Below, one piece after another: positions 7,267 to 16,541 of a stretch of 64,000 nt of DNA. Made by a program: the position numbers and the translations under genes. Under the pieces are notes generated by a model. That model saw only the letters and a program-made list of their open reading frames with translations, was not told where the DNA came from and made no database searches. The number at the start of each line of letters is the position of its first letter. The stretch's first letter is position 1. The stretch comes from Chromobacterium sinusclupearum (GTDB lineage Bacteria; Pseudomonadota; Gammaproteobacteria; Burkholderiales; Chromobacteriaceae). The stretch is taken from the NCBI RefSeq assembly GCF_002902845.1, contig NZ_PPTF01000060.1:64710-128709 (forward strand), given 5' to 3'.

Positions 7267-9495
7267 ATGGCCTGGACAAGGAAATTCTCATTTTGGGTAT
7301 CGGTCGCGGCGTTCGTTTTGGCGGCCTTGGCCGCGGTTCCGTCTGCCCGCGCCGCGGAAGAGCCGCAAGTGCCTGAAGGGGTTGGGGTTGTGCTCGGCGG
7401 CGGCGGCGCGCGCGGTTTCGCCCACCTTGGGGTATTGAAGGAGCTGGAACGGCTGCGCATTCCGATTTCCTGCATTGCCGGCACCAGCGCCGGGGCCTTG
7501 ATCGGTGGCATTTACGCCAATGGCTTGCCGCTGGACGAGATGGAGAAGGAGTTCAATGGCGCCGACTGGGATCAGATGCTGTCCGGCCGGCCGGCGCGGG
7601 CGAATATCCCGTATGACCGCAAGCGCAATGACTACAAGAATTATCTCGATGCCAGCTTTGGCCTGAAAGACGGCGAACTGCGTTTGCCGCGCGGCGCCAT
7701 CAATTCCCAGGGCATCGAGATGTACATCCACAACATCACGCGCGATCGCAATATCGACAGCTTCGACAAGCTGCCCATCCCGTTCCGCGCCGTTGCCGCC
7801 GATTTGCTGACCGGCGACGCGGTCGTGTTCGACAAGGGCTCGCTGTCGCGCGCCTTGCGCGCCAGCATGGCGGTGCCGGGCGTGTTCGATCTGGTGGAAG
7901 ACAATGGCCGCCTGCTGGTGGACGGAGCGATTGCCCGCAATGTGCCGGTGCAGGATGTGAAGGGGCGCTGCGCCAAACATGTGATTGTGGTGGATGTGGG
8001 CTCGCCGCTGATGAAGGCCGATGAAATCCAGTCCTGGTTCGACGTGGTGGCGCAAAGTTCCAATCTGGCGGTGATGCGCAACGTCAGGCAGCAGATGAAG
8101 TTGCTGGACAAGAACGACATCGTGATCCGGCCTGACCTCACCGGCTATACCGCCGCGTCATTTGGCGACCATCGCGCCATCGTCAAGCGCGGCGAGGAAG
8201 CGGCGCGCAAGATGGATGCCCAGCTGTCGGCGCTTTCGGTCTCGGAAGAACAGTACGCGGCGTGGAAAAGCCGCTTGCAGCGGCCGCGCTATCCGGTGTT
8301 GGACGAGGTCAAGGTGGAAGGCAAGGACGGCACTTTCACCAAGGTGGCCACCCTGCAGGAGTCCTTGAGCTTCAACGGACCGGCGGTGCCCGTTGGCATG
8401 GCGCGGCAACGCCTGGATGAGATATTCGCTGGCGGCGAATACGACAAGCTGTCCTATCGAGTCGATAACGTTACCGGCCGCAACGTGATGACGGTGATGC
8501 CGGTAGAACGCAGCATAGGCCAGAACTCGCTGCACTTTGGACTCAATCTGAACAGCGACACGCCAGGCGACAGCGCATTTACTTTCCGCGCCGCCCATGA
8601 GTGGGCGGCGCTGAACGATGCGGGCGCGTCCTGGCGCAATGATGTGGCGATCGGCTACCAGCGGATGTTCAATAGCGAGCTGTATCAACCTCTATGGCGC
8701 GGCAGCCCGGTTTTTGCGGCGGCTTCGCTGGGCGCCTACCAGAAGCAGTTCCGTTTGTTTGATGCCAACCATACCGCCCTCTCGACCATTAATGACGATG
8801 TGGTGGGCGGCCAGCTCAGTCTTGGCCTGGCGCTGGGCAAATATGGCGAGTGGCGTGTCGGGCTGTACCACGAAAACAATCGCATATCCGTTGCGCAGGG
8901 ATATCCGTTTGATATCGACGACGGCGGCCGTTTCCGCGATGTCGGCCTGAGCACCCGCTTGGTGGTGGATCAATTTGACAATCCGCGCTGGCCGCGCGCG
9001 GGTTACTATTTCAGCGGCAAATTGCGCAAGGGCATGCCGGGCCTGGGCAGCGATACCGACCAGCAAGCTTATGATCTGGTGGGCGAGGTGGCCAAGACCT
9101 ATGGCGATTTTACGGCGCGCTTCACGCTGAAAGCGAGCGGGGATCGCAAGAAGAATGTTCCTCAGGAGTTGGGCGGCTTTTTGAATCTTACCGGTTACCA
9201 GACTGGCGAGCTGGTTGCGGACCAAACCGCATTGGCGAGGCTGATGGTTTACTGGCGGGCAGCGTCCTTGCCGCCGGTGCTGGGCTCTGGCGTCTATGCC
9301 GGCGTGTCGCTGGAAGGCGGGCGGCTGTGGGGGCAGAACAATCTCGATTTTCAACCCAACAGAGAGAGAAGCTGGATTCCAGCCGGTTCGCTGTTCTTGG
9401 GCGCCGATACCATCCTGGGGCCGTTTTTTGTGGGTATCGGCAGCGCCCGAGGCGGGCAGTTGACCGGCTATATCTACCTCGGCGTCGATTATTGA
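7267..9495 (+). CDS. plpD: PlpD-like patatin phospholipase with outer-membrane barrel (type Vd autotransporter)
   Basis: A 742-residue protein with signal peptide (about 1-29) and a patatin domain. The oxyanion loop GGGGARG is at 44-50, the nucleophile Ser74 lies in GTSAG, and the catalytic Asp219 lies in DGA. After a POTRA-like linker, residues from about 400 to the end have alternating beta-strand sequence of the BamA/Omp85 16-strand barrel class and end LTGYIYLGVDY with aromatic residues. This architecture and length match Pseudomonas aeruginosa PlpD (type Vd secretion), whose patatin domain is a phospholipase A1. The frame is open well upstream of 7267, but only the ATG at 7267 gives a proper signal peptide. 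The ribosome binding site is weak. Confidence 0.88.
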   Translation: MAWTRKFSFWVSVAAFVLAALAAVPSARAAEEPQVPEGVGVVLGGGGARGFAHLGVLKELERLRIPISCIAGTSAGALIGGIYANGLPLDEMEKEFNGADWDQMLSGRPARANIPYDRKRNDYKNYLDASFGLKDGELRLPRGAINSQGIEMYIHNITRDRNIDSFDKLPIPFRAVAADLLTGDAVVFDKGSLSRALRASMAVPGVFDLVEDNGRLLVDGAIARNVPVQDVKGRCAKHVIVVDVGSPLMKADEIQSWFDVVAQSSNLAVMRNVRQQMKLLDKNDIVIRPDLTGYTAASFGDHRAIVKRGEEAARKMDAQLSALSVSEEQYAAWKSRLQRPRYPVLDEVKVEGKDGTFTKVATLQESLSFNGPAVPVGMARQRLDEIFAGGEYDKLSYRVDNVTGRNVMTVMPVERSIGQNSLHFGLNLNSDTPGDSAFTFRAAHEWAALNDAGASWRNDVAIGYQRMFNSELYQPLWRGSPVFAAASLGAYQKQFRLFDANHTALSTINDDVVGGQLSLGLALGKYGEWRVGLYHENNRISVAQGYPFDIDDGGRFRDVGLSTRLVVDQFDNPRWPRAGYYFSGKLRKGMPGLGSDTDQQAYDLVGEVAKTYGDFTARFTLKASGDRKKNVPQELGGFLNLTGYQTGELVADQTALARLMVYWRAASLPPVLGSGVYAGVSLEGGRLWGQNNLDFQPNRERSWIPAGSLFLGADTILGPFFVGIGSARGGQLTGYIYLGVDY

Positions 9496-9515
9496 GCGCG
9501 CGGCGCGCTGTGATG

Positions 9516-9548
9516 GCCCCGCGATCGATTGGCGATGGATCGCGGGGC
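9516..9548 (+). terminator. Hairpin after the patatin autotransporter gene
   Basis: Perfect inverted repeat GCCCCGCGATC / GATCGCGGGGC with an 11-base loop, 20 bases past the stop at 9495. The T tract that follows is short (TGTCCTTTAG), so termination may be weak or Rho-assisted. Confidence 0.5.
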
Positions 9549-9636
9549 TGTCCTTTAGGTCTGCTGCATTGCGATATTGGTACGAACGTTTGATTTAGTC
9601 CTGGCGTTTGCGCTTGTCATGTTCTATCCCGGTTAA

Positions 9637-9656
9637 GGGCCGCCATCCGGCGGCCC
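9637..9656 (+). promoter_or_regulatory. Leader hairpin upstream of the lipase gene
   Basis: Perfect 8-bp GC stem GGGCCGCC / GGCGGCCC with an ATCC loop, ending 14 bases before the GGGAGAGA ribosome binding site of the lipase gene. It is not followed by a T run, so it is not an obvious terminator. It could stabilise the mRNA 5' end or affect translation. Confidence 0.35.
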
Positions 9657-9682
9657 TGGTCAAGAACAAATCGGGAGAGATA

Positions 9683-10615
9683 ATGAAACGTCTGTTGTCG
9701 CGCAGCGCTTTCGCGCTCGTCTTGCTGCTGCTGCCGTTCGCATCGGCCCTGGCCTCCACCGGCTATACCCAAACTCGCTATCCCATCGTGCTGGTGCACG
9801 GCCTGTTCGGTTTCGGTCAGTTGCTGGGCGTGGACTACTTCTATCAGGTGCCGGCGGCGTTGAAGGCCGATGGCGCCCAGGTGTTCGTGGCCGAGGTATC
9901 GGCCACCGACAGCAATGAGGCCCGCGGCGAACAGCTGCTGCAGCAAGTGCAGCAGATATTGGCCATCACCGGCGCGCAAAAGGTCAATCTGATCGGCCAT
10001 AGCCAGGGCGCGCCCACGGCGCGCTACGTGGCCGGCGTGCGGCCGGATCTGGTGGCCTCGGTCACCACGGTGGGCGGCGTTAACAAGGGTTCCACCGTGG
10101 CCGACATCGTGCGCGGCGTGGCCCCTCCGGGAACGGTCAGCGAAGCGGTCGCTTCGGCCATCGCCGGCGCCTTGGCCAAGGTGATCGCCTTCTTCTCCGG
10201 CACCAGCGACTTGCCGCAGCAACCCATCGCCGCGCTGAACTCGCTGACCACCGCCGGCTCCCTGGCCTTCAACGCCAAGTTCCCGGGCGGCGTGCCGACC
10301 TCGGCCTGCGGCGAGGGCGACTACCAGGCGAATGGCGTGCGCTACTATTCATGGACCGGCGCGGCCACCACTACCAATATCCTCGATCCGCTGACCATCC
10401 CGATGGGTGTGTTGGGCCTGGCTTTCGGCTCCACGCCGTCCGATGGTCTGGTGGGCGTGTGCTCGGCCCACCTGGGCCAGGTGATTCGCGACAATTACCA
10501 GATGAACCACGTCAACGAGATCAATCAGAGCTTCGGCTTGGTCAGCCTGTTCGAGGTGAGTCCGGTCACGCTGTATCGTCAGCAGGCCAACCGGTTGAAG
10601 AACGCGGGGCTGTAA
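9683..10615 (+). CDS. lipA: Secreted triacylglycerol lipase, family I.1
   Basis: A 310-residue exported alpha/beta hydrolase. A signal peptide at about 1-24 is followed by YPIVLVHGLFG (oxyanion region). The nucleophile is Ser107 in GHSQG, the acid Asp254 in PSDG, and the base His276 in NHVNEIN. The triad spacings (147 and 22 residues) equal those of P. aeruginosa LipA (Ser82, Asp229, His251), placing it in family I.1. Cys209 and Cys260 would form the single conserved disulfide. A GGGAGAGA ribosome binding site precedes the ATG; an earlier in-frame start at 9608 would bury the signal peptide. The foldase gene follows after 1 bp. Confidence 0.93.
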   Translation: MKRLLSRSAFALVLLLLPFASALASTGYTQTRYPIVLVHGLFGFGQLLGVDYFYQVPAALKADGAQVFVAEVSATDSNEARGEQLLQQVQQILAITGAQKVNLIGHSQGAPTARYVAGVRPDLVASVTTVGGVNKGSTVADIVRGVAPPGTVSEAVASAIAGALAKVIAFFSGTSDLPQQPIAALNSLTTAGSLAFNAKFPGGVPTSACGEGDYQANGVRYYSWTGAATTTNILDPLTIPMGVLGLAFGSTPSDGLVGVCSAHLGQVIRDNYQMNHVNEINQSFGLVSLFEVSPVTLYRQQANRLKNAGL

Positions 10616-10616
10616 G

Positions 10617-11540
10617 ATGAGACGCCGCAGTGGGTGGGGATTGGCCTTGCTGGCCGGCTGCGCGGCGCTGGCCTGGTGGTATTGGCCGACCCCCGCCTCG
10701 GGACCGTCCAGTTTGCCGGGCGCCGTGGCATGGGGCGGTCCGGCGGCCTCGCTGCGCGGCACCTCGCCGGACGGCGCGGTCAAGGCCGATGGCGCGGGCG
10801 CGCTGCGGGTCGATCAGGAGCTGCGCCGTTTGTTCGACTATTACCTGGCCACGCAGGGCGAGCGCACCCTGCCGCAAATCCGCGCCGAGCTGCAGCGTTA
10901 TCTGCAAGGCCGCTTGCAGGCCAAGCCGTTGGCGCAGGCGATGAACCTGTTCGACCGCTATGTTGCCTATCGCCAGTCGCTGGCGGGCATGACGGTGGCG
11001 GCCAGCGCCGATCTGTCGCAAAGGCTGGCCAGAGCGCGGGCGGTGCGGCTGCAGTATTTCAGCGCGGCCGAGGTGGCGGGGCTGTTCGGCGACGAGGACC
11101 GCTATGACGCGTTCACCGCGCAACGCTTGGACATTCTGGCCGATCCCTCACTGAGCGCGGCGGAAAAGCAGCGGCGGATCGCCCTGCTGGAGCAGCAGCT
11201 TCCGCCTGAGCTGCGCGCGGCGCGCGAGGAGCCGGTCAAGCATCTGGCCTTGGCGGAGGCGGAAGCGGCGCTGCGCCAGCGCGGCGGGGGCGAGCAGGAG
11301 CTGTACCAGCTGCGCGCTTCCATGGTGGGGCAGGCAGCGGCCGATCGCTTGTCTGAACTGGACAGGGAGCAGGCGGCATGGCGGCAGCGGGTCAATGATT
11401 TCACCCGCGAACGCGCCGCCATCCTGGCCAATGGCCGACTCAGCGCCGAGCAGCAACAGCAGGCGGTGGCGCAATTGCAGGCGCAGCGCTTCTCGGCGCA
11501 GGAGGCCTTGCGTCTGCCTGGCTTTGTCGCCAGTCATTGA
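10617..11540 (+). CDS. lifO: Lipase-specific foldase (steric chaperone)
   Basis: A 307-residue protein with an N-terminal membrane anchor (GLALLAGCAALAWWYW, residues about 7-22), then a small proline/glycine linker and a long helical, Gln/Arg/Glu-rich periplasmic domain. This is the architecture of lipase foldases (Lif/LipB), which stay in the inner membrane and fold the lipase in the periplasm. The conserved segment near residues 44-50 reads SLRGTSPDG; the family's RxxFDY motif appears as LRRLFDYYL. It starts 1 bp after the lipase stop codon and is clearly in its operon. Confidence 0.92.
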   Translation: MRRRSGWGLALLAGCAALAWWYWPTPASGPSSLPGAVAWGGPAASLRGTSPDGAVKADGAGALRVDQELRRLFDYYLATQGERTLPQIRAELQRYLQGRLQAKPLAQAMNLFDRYVAYRQSLAGMTVAASADLSQRLARARAVRLQYFSAAEVAGLFGDEDRYDAFTAQRLDILADPSLSAAEKQRRIALLEQQLPPELRAAREEPVKHLALAEAEAALRQRGGGEQELYQLRASMVGQAAADRLSELDREQAAWRQRVNDFTRERAAILANGRLSAEQQQQAVAQLQAQRFSAQEALRLPGFVASH

Positions 11541-11556
11541 GTGTCGGCTGCAACGA

Positions 11557-11582
11557 AAACAGGCGCCGCATGGCGCCTGTTT
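11557..11582 (+). terminator. Bidirectional terminator between the lipase operon and trpC
   Basis: Stem AACAGGCGCC / GGCGCCTGTT with a GCAT loop, extended by an A-T pair. It lies between the convergent genes; the flanking AAAA on one side and TTT on the other suit termination in both directions, best for the minus-strand trpC transcript. Confidence 0.7.
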
Positions 11583-11600
11583 CTATTGAAGCAATGAGGA

Positions 11601-12398
11601 TCAGGGCTGGTTGAAAAACAGCCGCTGCAGCGCCTCGCCCGGCTCCGCTTCCCGCATGAAGGCTTCGCCCACCAGGAAGCTGTGCACGCCGCTGGCCTGC
11701 ATCAGCCGCACGTCTTCCACGCTGGCGATCCCGCTCTCGGTGACGGCGACGCGGCCGTCGGTGATGCGCGGCAGCAGTTTCAGCGTGGTGGCCAGGCTGA
11801 CTTCGAAGCTGCGCAGGTTGCGGTTGTTGACGCCCACCAGCTCGGTCTTCAACTGCAGCGCGGCGTCGAGTTCCGCCTCATTGTGCACTTCCACCAGCAC
11901 CGCCATGCCCAGCTCATGGGCCAGCGCTTCCAGTGCCATCATCTTAGGCAGCTCCAGCGCGGCGGCGATCAACAGGATGCAGTCCGCGCCCATGGCGCGG
12001 GCTTCGTACACCTGGTATTCGTCGACGATGAAATCCTTGCGCAGCACCGGCAGATGGCAGGCGGCGCGGGCGGCTTCCAGGTAGGCGGCGTCGCCCTGGA
12101 AGTATTGGCGATCGGTCAGCACCGACAGGCAGGCTGCGCCGTGCGCGGCGTAGCTGGCGGCGATGGCGGCGGGCTGGAAGTCCGCGCGGATCACGCCCTT
12201 GCTCGGGCTGGCTTTCTTGATTTCGGCGATGACCGCGGCCTTGCCCAGCGCGTGCTTGGCGCGGATGGCGGCGACGAAGTCGCGGCGGTCGCCGCGCGCC
12301 TCTGCCTCGGCGCGCACCGCGGCCAGCGGACGCGCGGGCAGCGCCGCGGCGATTTCCTGGCGTTTGGTGGCGATGATGGTGTCGAGAATATCGGACAT
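11601..12398 (-). CDS. trpC: Indole-3-glycerol-phosphate synthase
   Basis: A 265-residue single-domain TIM barrel that closes the indole ring in tryptophan biosynthesis, converting carboxyphenylaminodeoxyribulose phosphate to indole-3-glycerol phosphate. Family motifs are present: [11 protein letters not shown] with the catalytic Lys, [24 protein letters not shown] with Lys and Asp/Glu, [16 protein letters not shown], and AVTESGI. The start is placed at [12 protein letters not shown], the usual N-terminus; the frame continues upstream to 12458 without family similarity. The neighbouring genes are not trp genes within this window, so the gene appears separated from the rest of the pathway on this side. 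Confidence 0.95.
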   Translation of the reverse strand: MSDILDTIIATKRQEIAAALPARPLAAVRAEAEARGDRRDFVAAIRAKHALGKAAVIAEIKKASPSKGVIRADFQPAAIAASYAAHGAACLSVLTDRQYFQGDAAYLEAARAACHLPVLRKDFIVDEYQVYEARAMGADCILLIAAALELPKMMALEALAHELGMAVLVEVHNEAELDAALQLKTELVGVNNRNLRSFEVSLATTLKLLPRITDGRVAVTESGIASVEDVRLMQASGVHSFLVGEAFMREAEPGEALQRLFFNQP

Positions 12399-12527
12399 GC
12401 TGATTCGGGGGTTGAAAGTCGAATAGGCCATCATGCAGAACATCCCGCCCGATGGCAAGCCGGATCGGGACGGGATGGGGGAGATCCAACGGCGGCTCAG
12501 GCCGCCGTTGGGTTTGTCGCAGCAGGC

Positions 12528-13286
12528 TCAGCGCGACACGAAGCCGCCGTTGATGAACAGGGTCTGCGCGGTGGTCCAGCGGTTTTCCGGCGATACCAGA
12601 TGCTTGACCAGCGGCACCAGATCGGCCACCTGGCCCAGCTCGCCGTTGATGCTGGCGGACTTCAGATAGGCCACGGTTTCCGGCGTTTCCACAGAGTAGA
12701 AGAAGGCCGTGTCCATCGGGCCGGGGGCCACCACGTTGACCGTGACGCCGCGGTGGCCGATTTCCTTGGCCAGGGCGCGGGTAAAGTCCTCCAGCGGCGC
12801 CTTGCTGCCGGCGTAAGCGCCGTAGTAGCCGGTGGTGGCTGCCAGCAAGGAGGTGCCGATGCTGACGATGCGGCCGTTGTCGCGAATGCGGCGGCCGGCT
12901 TCTTGCAGGCAGAAGAACGCCGCTTTGGTGTTCAGCGCGAAGATGGCGTCGAATTCCTCCTCGCTGACTTCCGTCACCGGCTTCTTCACCATCATGCCGG
13001 CGGTGTTGATCAGGATGTCCAGATGGCCGAAGCGTTGCTCCACCGCGTCGAAAAGGCGGCGCACTTCCGCCGTCTTGGTGATGTCGGCTTGCACTGCGAA
13101 GGCCTGGCCGCCGGCGGCGTGGATCTCGGCCGCGGCTGCTTCGGCGTCGGCGCGCGAGCCGGCGCTGTTGTAGTGGATGGCAACGGCGGCGCCTTCGGCT
13201 GCCAGCGCCTCGGCAAAGGCCCGGCCCATATTGCGCGATGCGCCGACGACCAGAGCAACTTGACCTGCGAATTGGGATTGGCTCAT
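12528..13286 (-). CDS. Short-chain dehydrogenase/reductase
   Basis: A 252-residue Rossmann-fold oxidoreductase. The cofactor motif reads VVGASRNMGRAFA near residues 13-25, where classical SDRs have TGxxxGxG. IHYNSAGSRAD after beta-2 suggests NADP(H) preference. The catalytic Ser lies in SIGTSLLAA and the Tyr/Lys pair in AYAGSKAPLEDF (YxxxK). NVVAPGPMDTAFF is the conserved C-terminal turn. The substrate is unknown. GGAGAAG precedes the ATG at 13286. The divergent LysR-type gene 133 bp away is probably its regulator. Confidence 0.88.
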   Translation of the reverse strand: MSQSQFAGQVALVVGASRNMGRAFAEALAAEGAAVAIHYNSAGSRADAEAAAAEIHAAGGQAFAVQADITKTAEVRRLFDAVEQRFGHLDILINTAGMMVKKPVTEVSEEEFDAIFALNTKAAFFCLQEAGRRIRDNGRIVSIGTSLLAATTGYYGAYAGSKAPLEDFTRALAKEIGHRGVTVNVVAPGPMDTAFFYSVETPETVAYLKSASINGELGQVADLVPLVKHLVSPENRWTTAQTLFINGGFVSR

Positions 13287-13419
13287 TTCACTTCTCCGTA
13301 AGATTGACCGCAAAGCGCGGCGGGCTGTGGATGCTTCGCAGTGTATTGCTGGCATAGGGCAAGATAAATCGGCCTAATTTGATTACACTGTCCAAAAAAT
13401 CGTGCTAATCGGAGGGCGG

Positions 13420-14328
13420 ATGGATCGGATACAAGCCATGCAGGTATTCGTCACCGTGGTGGATGCGGGCGGCTTCACCAAGGCGGCGCAGCAATTGCAG
13501 CTGCCGCGCGCGTCGGTTTCCAGCGCGGTGCAGCAACTGGAGGCGCAGCTGGGCGCGCGGCTTTTGCACCGGACCACGCGGCGGGTGCAGCTGACGCTGG
13601 ACGGCAGCGGTTTCTATGAGCGTTGCCGCCAGCTGCTGGCGGATTTCGACGAGATCGAGGCGTTGTTCAGCCAGCAGGGCGCCGGGCCGCGCGGCAAACT
13701 GCGCATCGACGTGCCCGGCCCGATAGGCCGCCAGGTATTGGCACCGGCCTTGCCGGATTTCTTCCGCCAATACCCGGACGTCCAGCTGGAACTGGGCGTG
13801 ACCGACCGGCCGGTGGACTTGATCCAGGAGGGCGTGGATTGCGTGATCCGCGTGGGGTTTCTCAGCGAATCGCGCCTGGTGGCGCGGCGCATCGGCTTGA
13901 TGCCGCAAGGCAATTACGCCAGTCCGGATTATCTGGCGCGGCATGGCCTGCCCTTGTCGCCGGACGATCTGGATCAGCACCTGGCGGTCACTTATGCCTC
14001 GCCGGCCAGCGGCAAGGCGCTGGGTTGGGAGTATCAGCAGCAGGGCGAGTGGCGAGAGCGGTCCATGCGGTCCTGCGTCAGCGTCAATCATGTGGAAACC
14101 TACACCGCCTGCGCGCTGGCCGGGCTGGGCCTGATCCAGCTGCCGCGCTACGACGCCGCGCAGTATGTGGCGGCGGGACAGCTGGTGGAAGTGCTGGCCG
14201 ACTGGCCGCCGCAGGCCTTGCCGGTATCGGTGCTCTATCCGCATCGCCGCCATTTGTCGCGGCGGGTGCAGGTGTTTGTCGAGTGGGCGGGCGCCTTGAT
14301 GCAGGAGCAGCTGCAATTGCTGGCGTGA
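13420..14328 (+). CDS. LysR-family transcriptional regulator
   Basis: A 302-residue regulator starting MDRIQAMQVFVTVVDAGGF. The N-terminal winged helix-turn-helix is clear (FTKAAQQLQLPRASVSSAVQQLEAQLG, read in parts), followed by the LysR effector-binding domain of the type-2 periplasmic-binding fold. The subgroup resembles those next to oxidoreductases (CrgA/DmlR-like). A GGAGGG ribosome binding site supports the ATG at 13420. It is divergent from the SDR gene, the classic arrangement for control of the neighbour plus autorepression. Its end converges with the sigma-54 activator gene with only 8 bp between stops. Confidence 0.9.
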   Translation: MDRIQAMQVFVTVVDAGGFTKAAQQLQLPRASVSSAVQQLEAQLGARLLHRTTRRVQLTLDGSGFYERCRQLLADFDEIEALFSQQGAGPRGKLRIDVPGPIGRQVLAPALPDFFRQYPDVQLELGVTDRPVDLIQEGVDCVIRVGFLSESRLVARRIGLMPQGNYASPDYLARHGLPLSPDDLDQHLAVTYASPASGKALGWEYQQQGEWRERSMRSCVSVNHVETYTACALAGLGLIQLPRYDAAQYVAAGQLVEVLADWPPQALPVSVLYPHRRHLSRRVQVFVEWAGALMQEQLQLLA

Positions 14329-14336
14329 GCCGGCGT

Positions 14337-15968
14337 TTAGCTCTCTGCCGGCTCGCGGCTGGAAATGCCCAGCCGCTGCATGCGCGATAGCAAGGTGGTG
14401 CGCTTCAGTCCCAGCTTGGCGGCCGCGCCGCGCGGGCCGGCGACGATGCCGTTGCATTCCTTCAGCACCCGGAGGATGCGCTCCTTTTCCGGCTCGCAGG
14501 CGTCGAACAGCGGCGTTTCCCGCCGCGCGGGCGCGGCGGGCGGCGTACAGGAAGGCGCGGCCTGATGATAGGCGAGATCGGTTTGCGGCAGATTCAGCAC
14601 CGGGCCGCGCGTCAGAATCACTGCCCGCTCGATGACGTTTTGCAGCTCGCGCACATTGCCTGGCCAGTTGTGCCGCTGCAGCCGCTGCAGCGTTTCCGCT
14701 GGGATGCTTTCTATGCAGCGGTTCATGCGCCGCGCGAACTTCTGCGTGAAAAACTGCGCCAATAATGGAATGTCGTCGGGCCGGTCTCGCAGCGGCGGCA
14801 GCAGGATGGGAAACACGTTGAGCCGGTAATACAGATCGCTGCGGTAGCGCTTGTCGGCAATCATGCCCATCAGGTCGCAGCTGGTGGCGGAGATCACGCG
14901 CACGTCCACCGGAATGATTTTCTGGCCGCCCAGCCGTTCCACCTCACGTTCCTGCAGCACGCGCAAGAGCTTGGGTTGCAGCTCCAGCGGGATGTCGCCG
15001 ACTTCGTCGAGAAACAGCGTGCTCTGGTCCGCCATTTCAAAGCGGCCGAGGCGCTGCGCGGTAGCGCCGGTGAAGGCGCCTTTTTCGTGGCCGAACAGCT
15101 CGCTCTCCAGCAGTCCGGCGGGAATGGCGGCGCAGTTCATATTGACCATGCGCTTGCCCGCGCGCGGGCTGTGGGCGTGGATGGCGCGCGCGATCAGCTC
15201 CTTGCCGGTGCCGGTTTCGCCCAGCAGCAAGACCGAGCAGTCGCTGGCTGCGACGATCTCCACCTGTTCCAGCACGGCGGACATGGCCGCGCTATGGCCG
15301 ATGATTTCGTCAAAGTTTTGATAATGCTGGATTTCGCTGGTCAGCTGCAGGTTCTCGCTGGCCAGTTGGTCCTTCAGGCGCGAGATTTCCTGATAGGCCA
15401 GCGCATTGTCCAGGCCTAGGGTCAGCCGCGCCGCCACCTGTTGCAGCAGCGGCAGCACCGCGCGGAAATAGCCGCTGTCGCCGGGATAGGCCAGCAGCAG
15501 CGCGCCCACGGTGCCGGACGCCCCGCACAGCGGCAGCACGCACAGCGAGCGGCAGCCGGCGCGCATCACGTCGGCAAAGCGCGGGTGGACGGCGGCCATT
15601 TGCTCCAGCGTCGGTTCGCTGGCGAGCAGCAGCTGGCGACCCAGCATCGCCTCGCGCGCCGGCAGGCGTTCGCGCGGGTAGCGGGTGTGGCGGCAGCGTT
15701 CGCGGCCCTCGCGCTCCAGATAAATATCGTGAGTTTGCAGCTCGCCATCGTCGCCGGCGTGCAGATTGAGGCCGACGAAACTGACGCCGAAGGCCAGTTG
15801 CAGCGCCTGCGCCACTTTTTCCGCCAGTTCTTCCAGCTGCAGCGTGGACAGCACCGCGTTGGTGACGTCCACCAGGATTTGCAGTTGGTCGCGGTCGGCG
15901 CGCAAGGCTGCTAGCGGATCGGCGGGCGGCGCAGGCTGGCCGCAGGGTTGTGGCGCGAGTATCGGCAT
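14337..15968 (-). CDS. fhlA: Sigma-54-dependent activator, FhlA/HyfR-like
   Basis: A 543-residue enhancer-binding protein with one GAF sensor domain (about 25-190), an AAA+ domain (about 220-455) and a C-terminal Fis-type helix-turn-helix (about 500-540). Walker A is GETGTGKE at 250-257, the sigma-54 contact loop GAFTGA at 297-302, and Walker B LFLDEV at 318-323. E. coli FhlA has two GAF-type modules; only one is visible here. It lies at the downstream end of the hydrogenase-4 gene cluster, the place of hyfR in E. coli. Two sigma-54 promoters in this island have a shared palindrome upstream that is its likely target. The ATG at 15968 is preferred over a TTG at 16004. Confidence 0.9.
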   Translation of the reverse strand: MPILAPQPCGQPAPPADPLAALRADRDQLQILVDVTNAVLSTLQLEELAEKVAQALQLAFGVSFVGLNLHAGDDGELQTHDIYLEREGRERCRHTRYPRERLPAREAMLGRQLLLASEPTLEQMAAVHPRFADVMRAGCRSLCVLPLCGASGTVGALLLAYPGDSGYFRAVLPLLQQVAARLTLGLDNALAYQEISRLKDQLASENLQLTSEIQHYQNFDEIIGHSAAMSAVLEQVEIVAASDCSVLLLGETGTGKELIARAIHAHSPRAGKRMVNMNCAAIPAGLLESELFGHEKGAFTGATAQRLGRFEMADQSTLFLDEVGDIPLELQPKLLRVLQEREVERLGGQKIIPVDVRVISATSCDLMGMIADKRYRSDLYYRLNVFPILLPPLRDRPDDIPLLAQFFTQKFARRMNRCIESIPAETLQRLQRHNWPGNVRELQNVIERAVILTRGPVLNLPQTDLAYHQAAPSCTPPAAPARRETPLFDACEPEKERILRVLKECNGIVAGPRGAAAKLGLKRTTLLSRMQRLGISSREPAES

Positions 15969-16061
15969 GGGTGGGCTCGGAAATGGCGGAAACTTGCAGA
16001 GCAAATTTTACCGGCCGGCCGCACCTGCTCAAAGCATAAGCGCTGCCTAATCGCCATGGGT

Positions 16062-16541
16062 TTAATCTGCGTCAGATAGCCAGGGCAGGCTGTCCAGCGA
16101 CGCATCGTCGCGCAGGACGTCGTAAAGCCGGCTCACCGCCTGGCGCACCTGCTCCGTCATCGGGCAGTAGAAGGCCACCAGATCGGGCTGGATGCCGATG
16201 AATTCCACTACCGGCACGGTTTCCGCCAGTCGCTCCATCACAAAGCTCAGCGGCAGATCGTGGGTGCTCATGATGAACATGTCGGCCAGCGCATCCGGCG
16301 GCACGCGGCGGATTTCGCCGGGGGCGAGACCCATGTCTGCGGCATCCACCAGCACCACGCGGCGCGGCGCGCGGGCGGCGATGCGGTGGGTGGCGTTTTC
16401 CGGCGCGCTGCCGCCATCCTCCACGTCCCAGCCTGGCAGGGGAGCTTGGCGCATCAGATCGGCCAGCAGCGGGCCGGCGCCGTCGTCGCCCATCATGCTG
16501 TTGCCCACAGCCAGGATCAGGTCCGGCGTATCAGTCTTCAT
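16062..16541 (-). CDS. hycI: Hydrogenase 3/4 maturation endopeptidase
   Basis: A 159-residue protease that removes the C-terminal tail of the hydrogenase large subunit after nickel insertion. Typical motifs: LAVGNSMMGDDGAGP at residues 9-23 (the Asp binds nickel), LVDAADMGLAPGE, and STHDLPLSF with the conserved His. The start overlaps the end of hyfJ by 11 bp, so it belongs to the hyf operon. Its substrate is almost certainly HyfG, which carries a 32-residue tail after DPCYSCTDR. Confidence 0.93.
   Translation of the reverse strand: MKTDTPDLILAVGNSMMGDDGAGPLLADLMRQAPLPGWDVEDGGSAPENATHRIAARAPRRVVLVDAADMGLAPGEIRRVPPDALADMFIMSTHDLPLSFVMERLAETVPVVEFIGIQPDLVAFYCPMTEQVRQAVSRLYDVLRDDASLDSLPWLSDAD

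Noticed and set aside
11682..13301. Long plus-strand open frame (539 codons) across trpC and the SDR gene
   Set aside because: It is antisense to two clearly recognised genes; its Gly/Gln/Arg/His-rich translation is typical of a GC-rich shadow frame.
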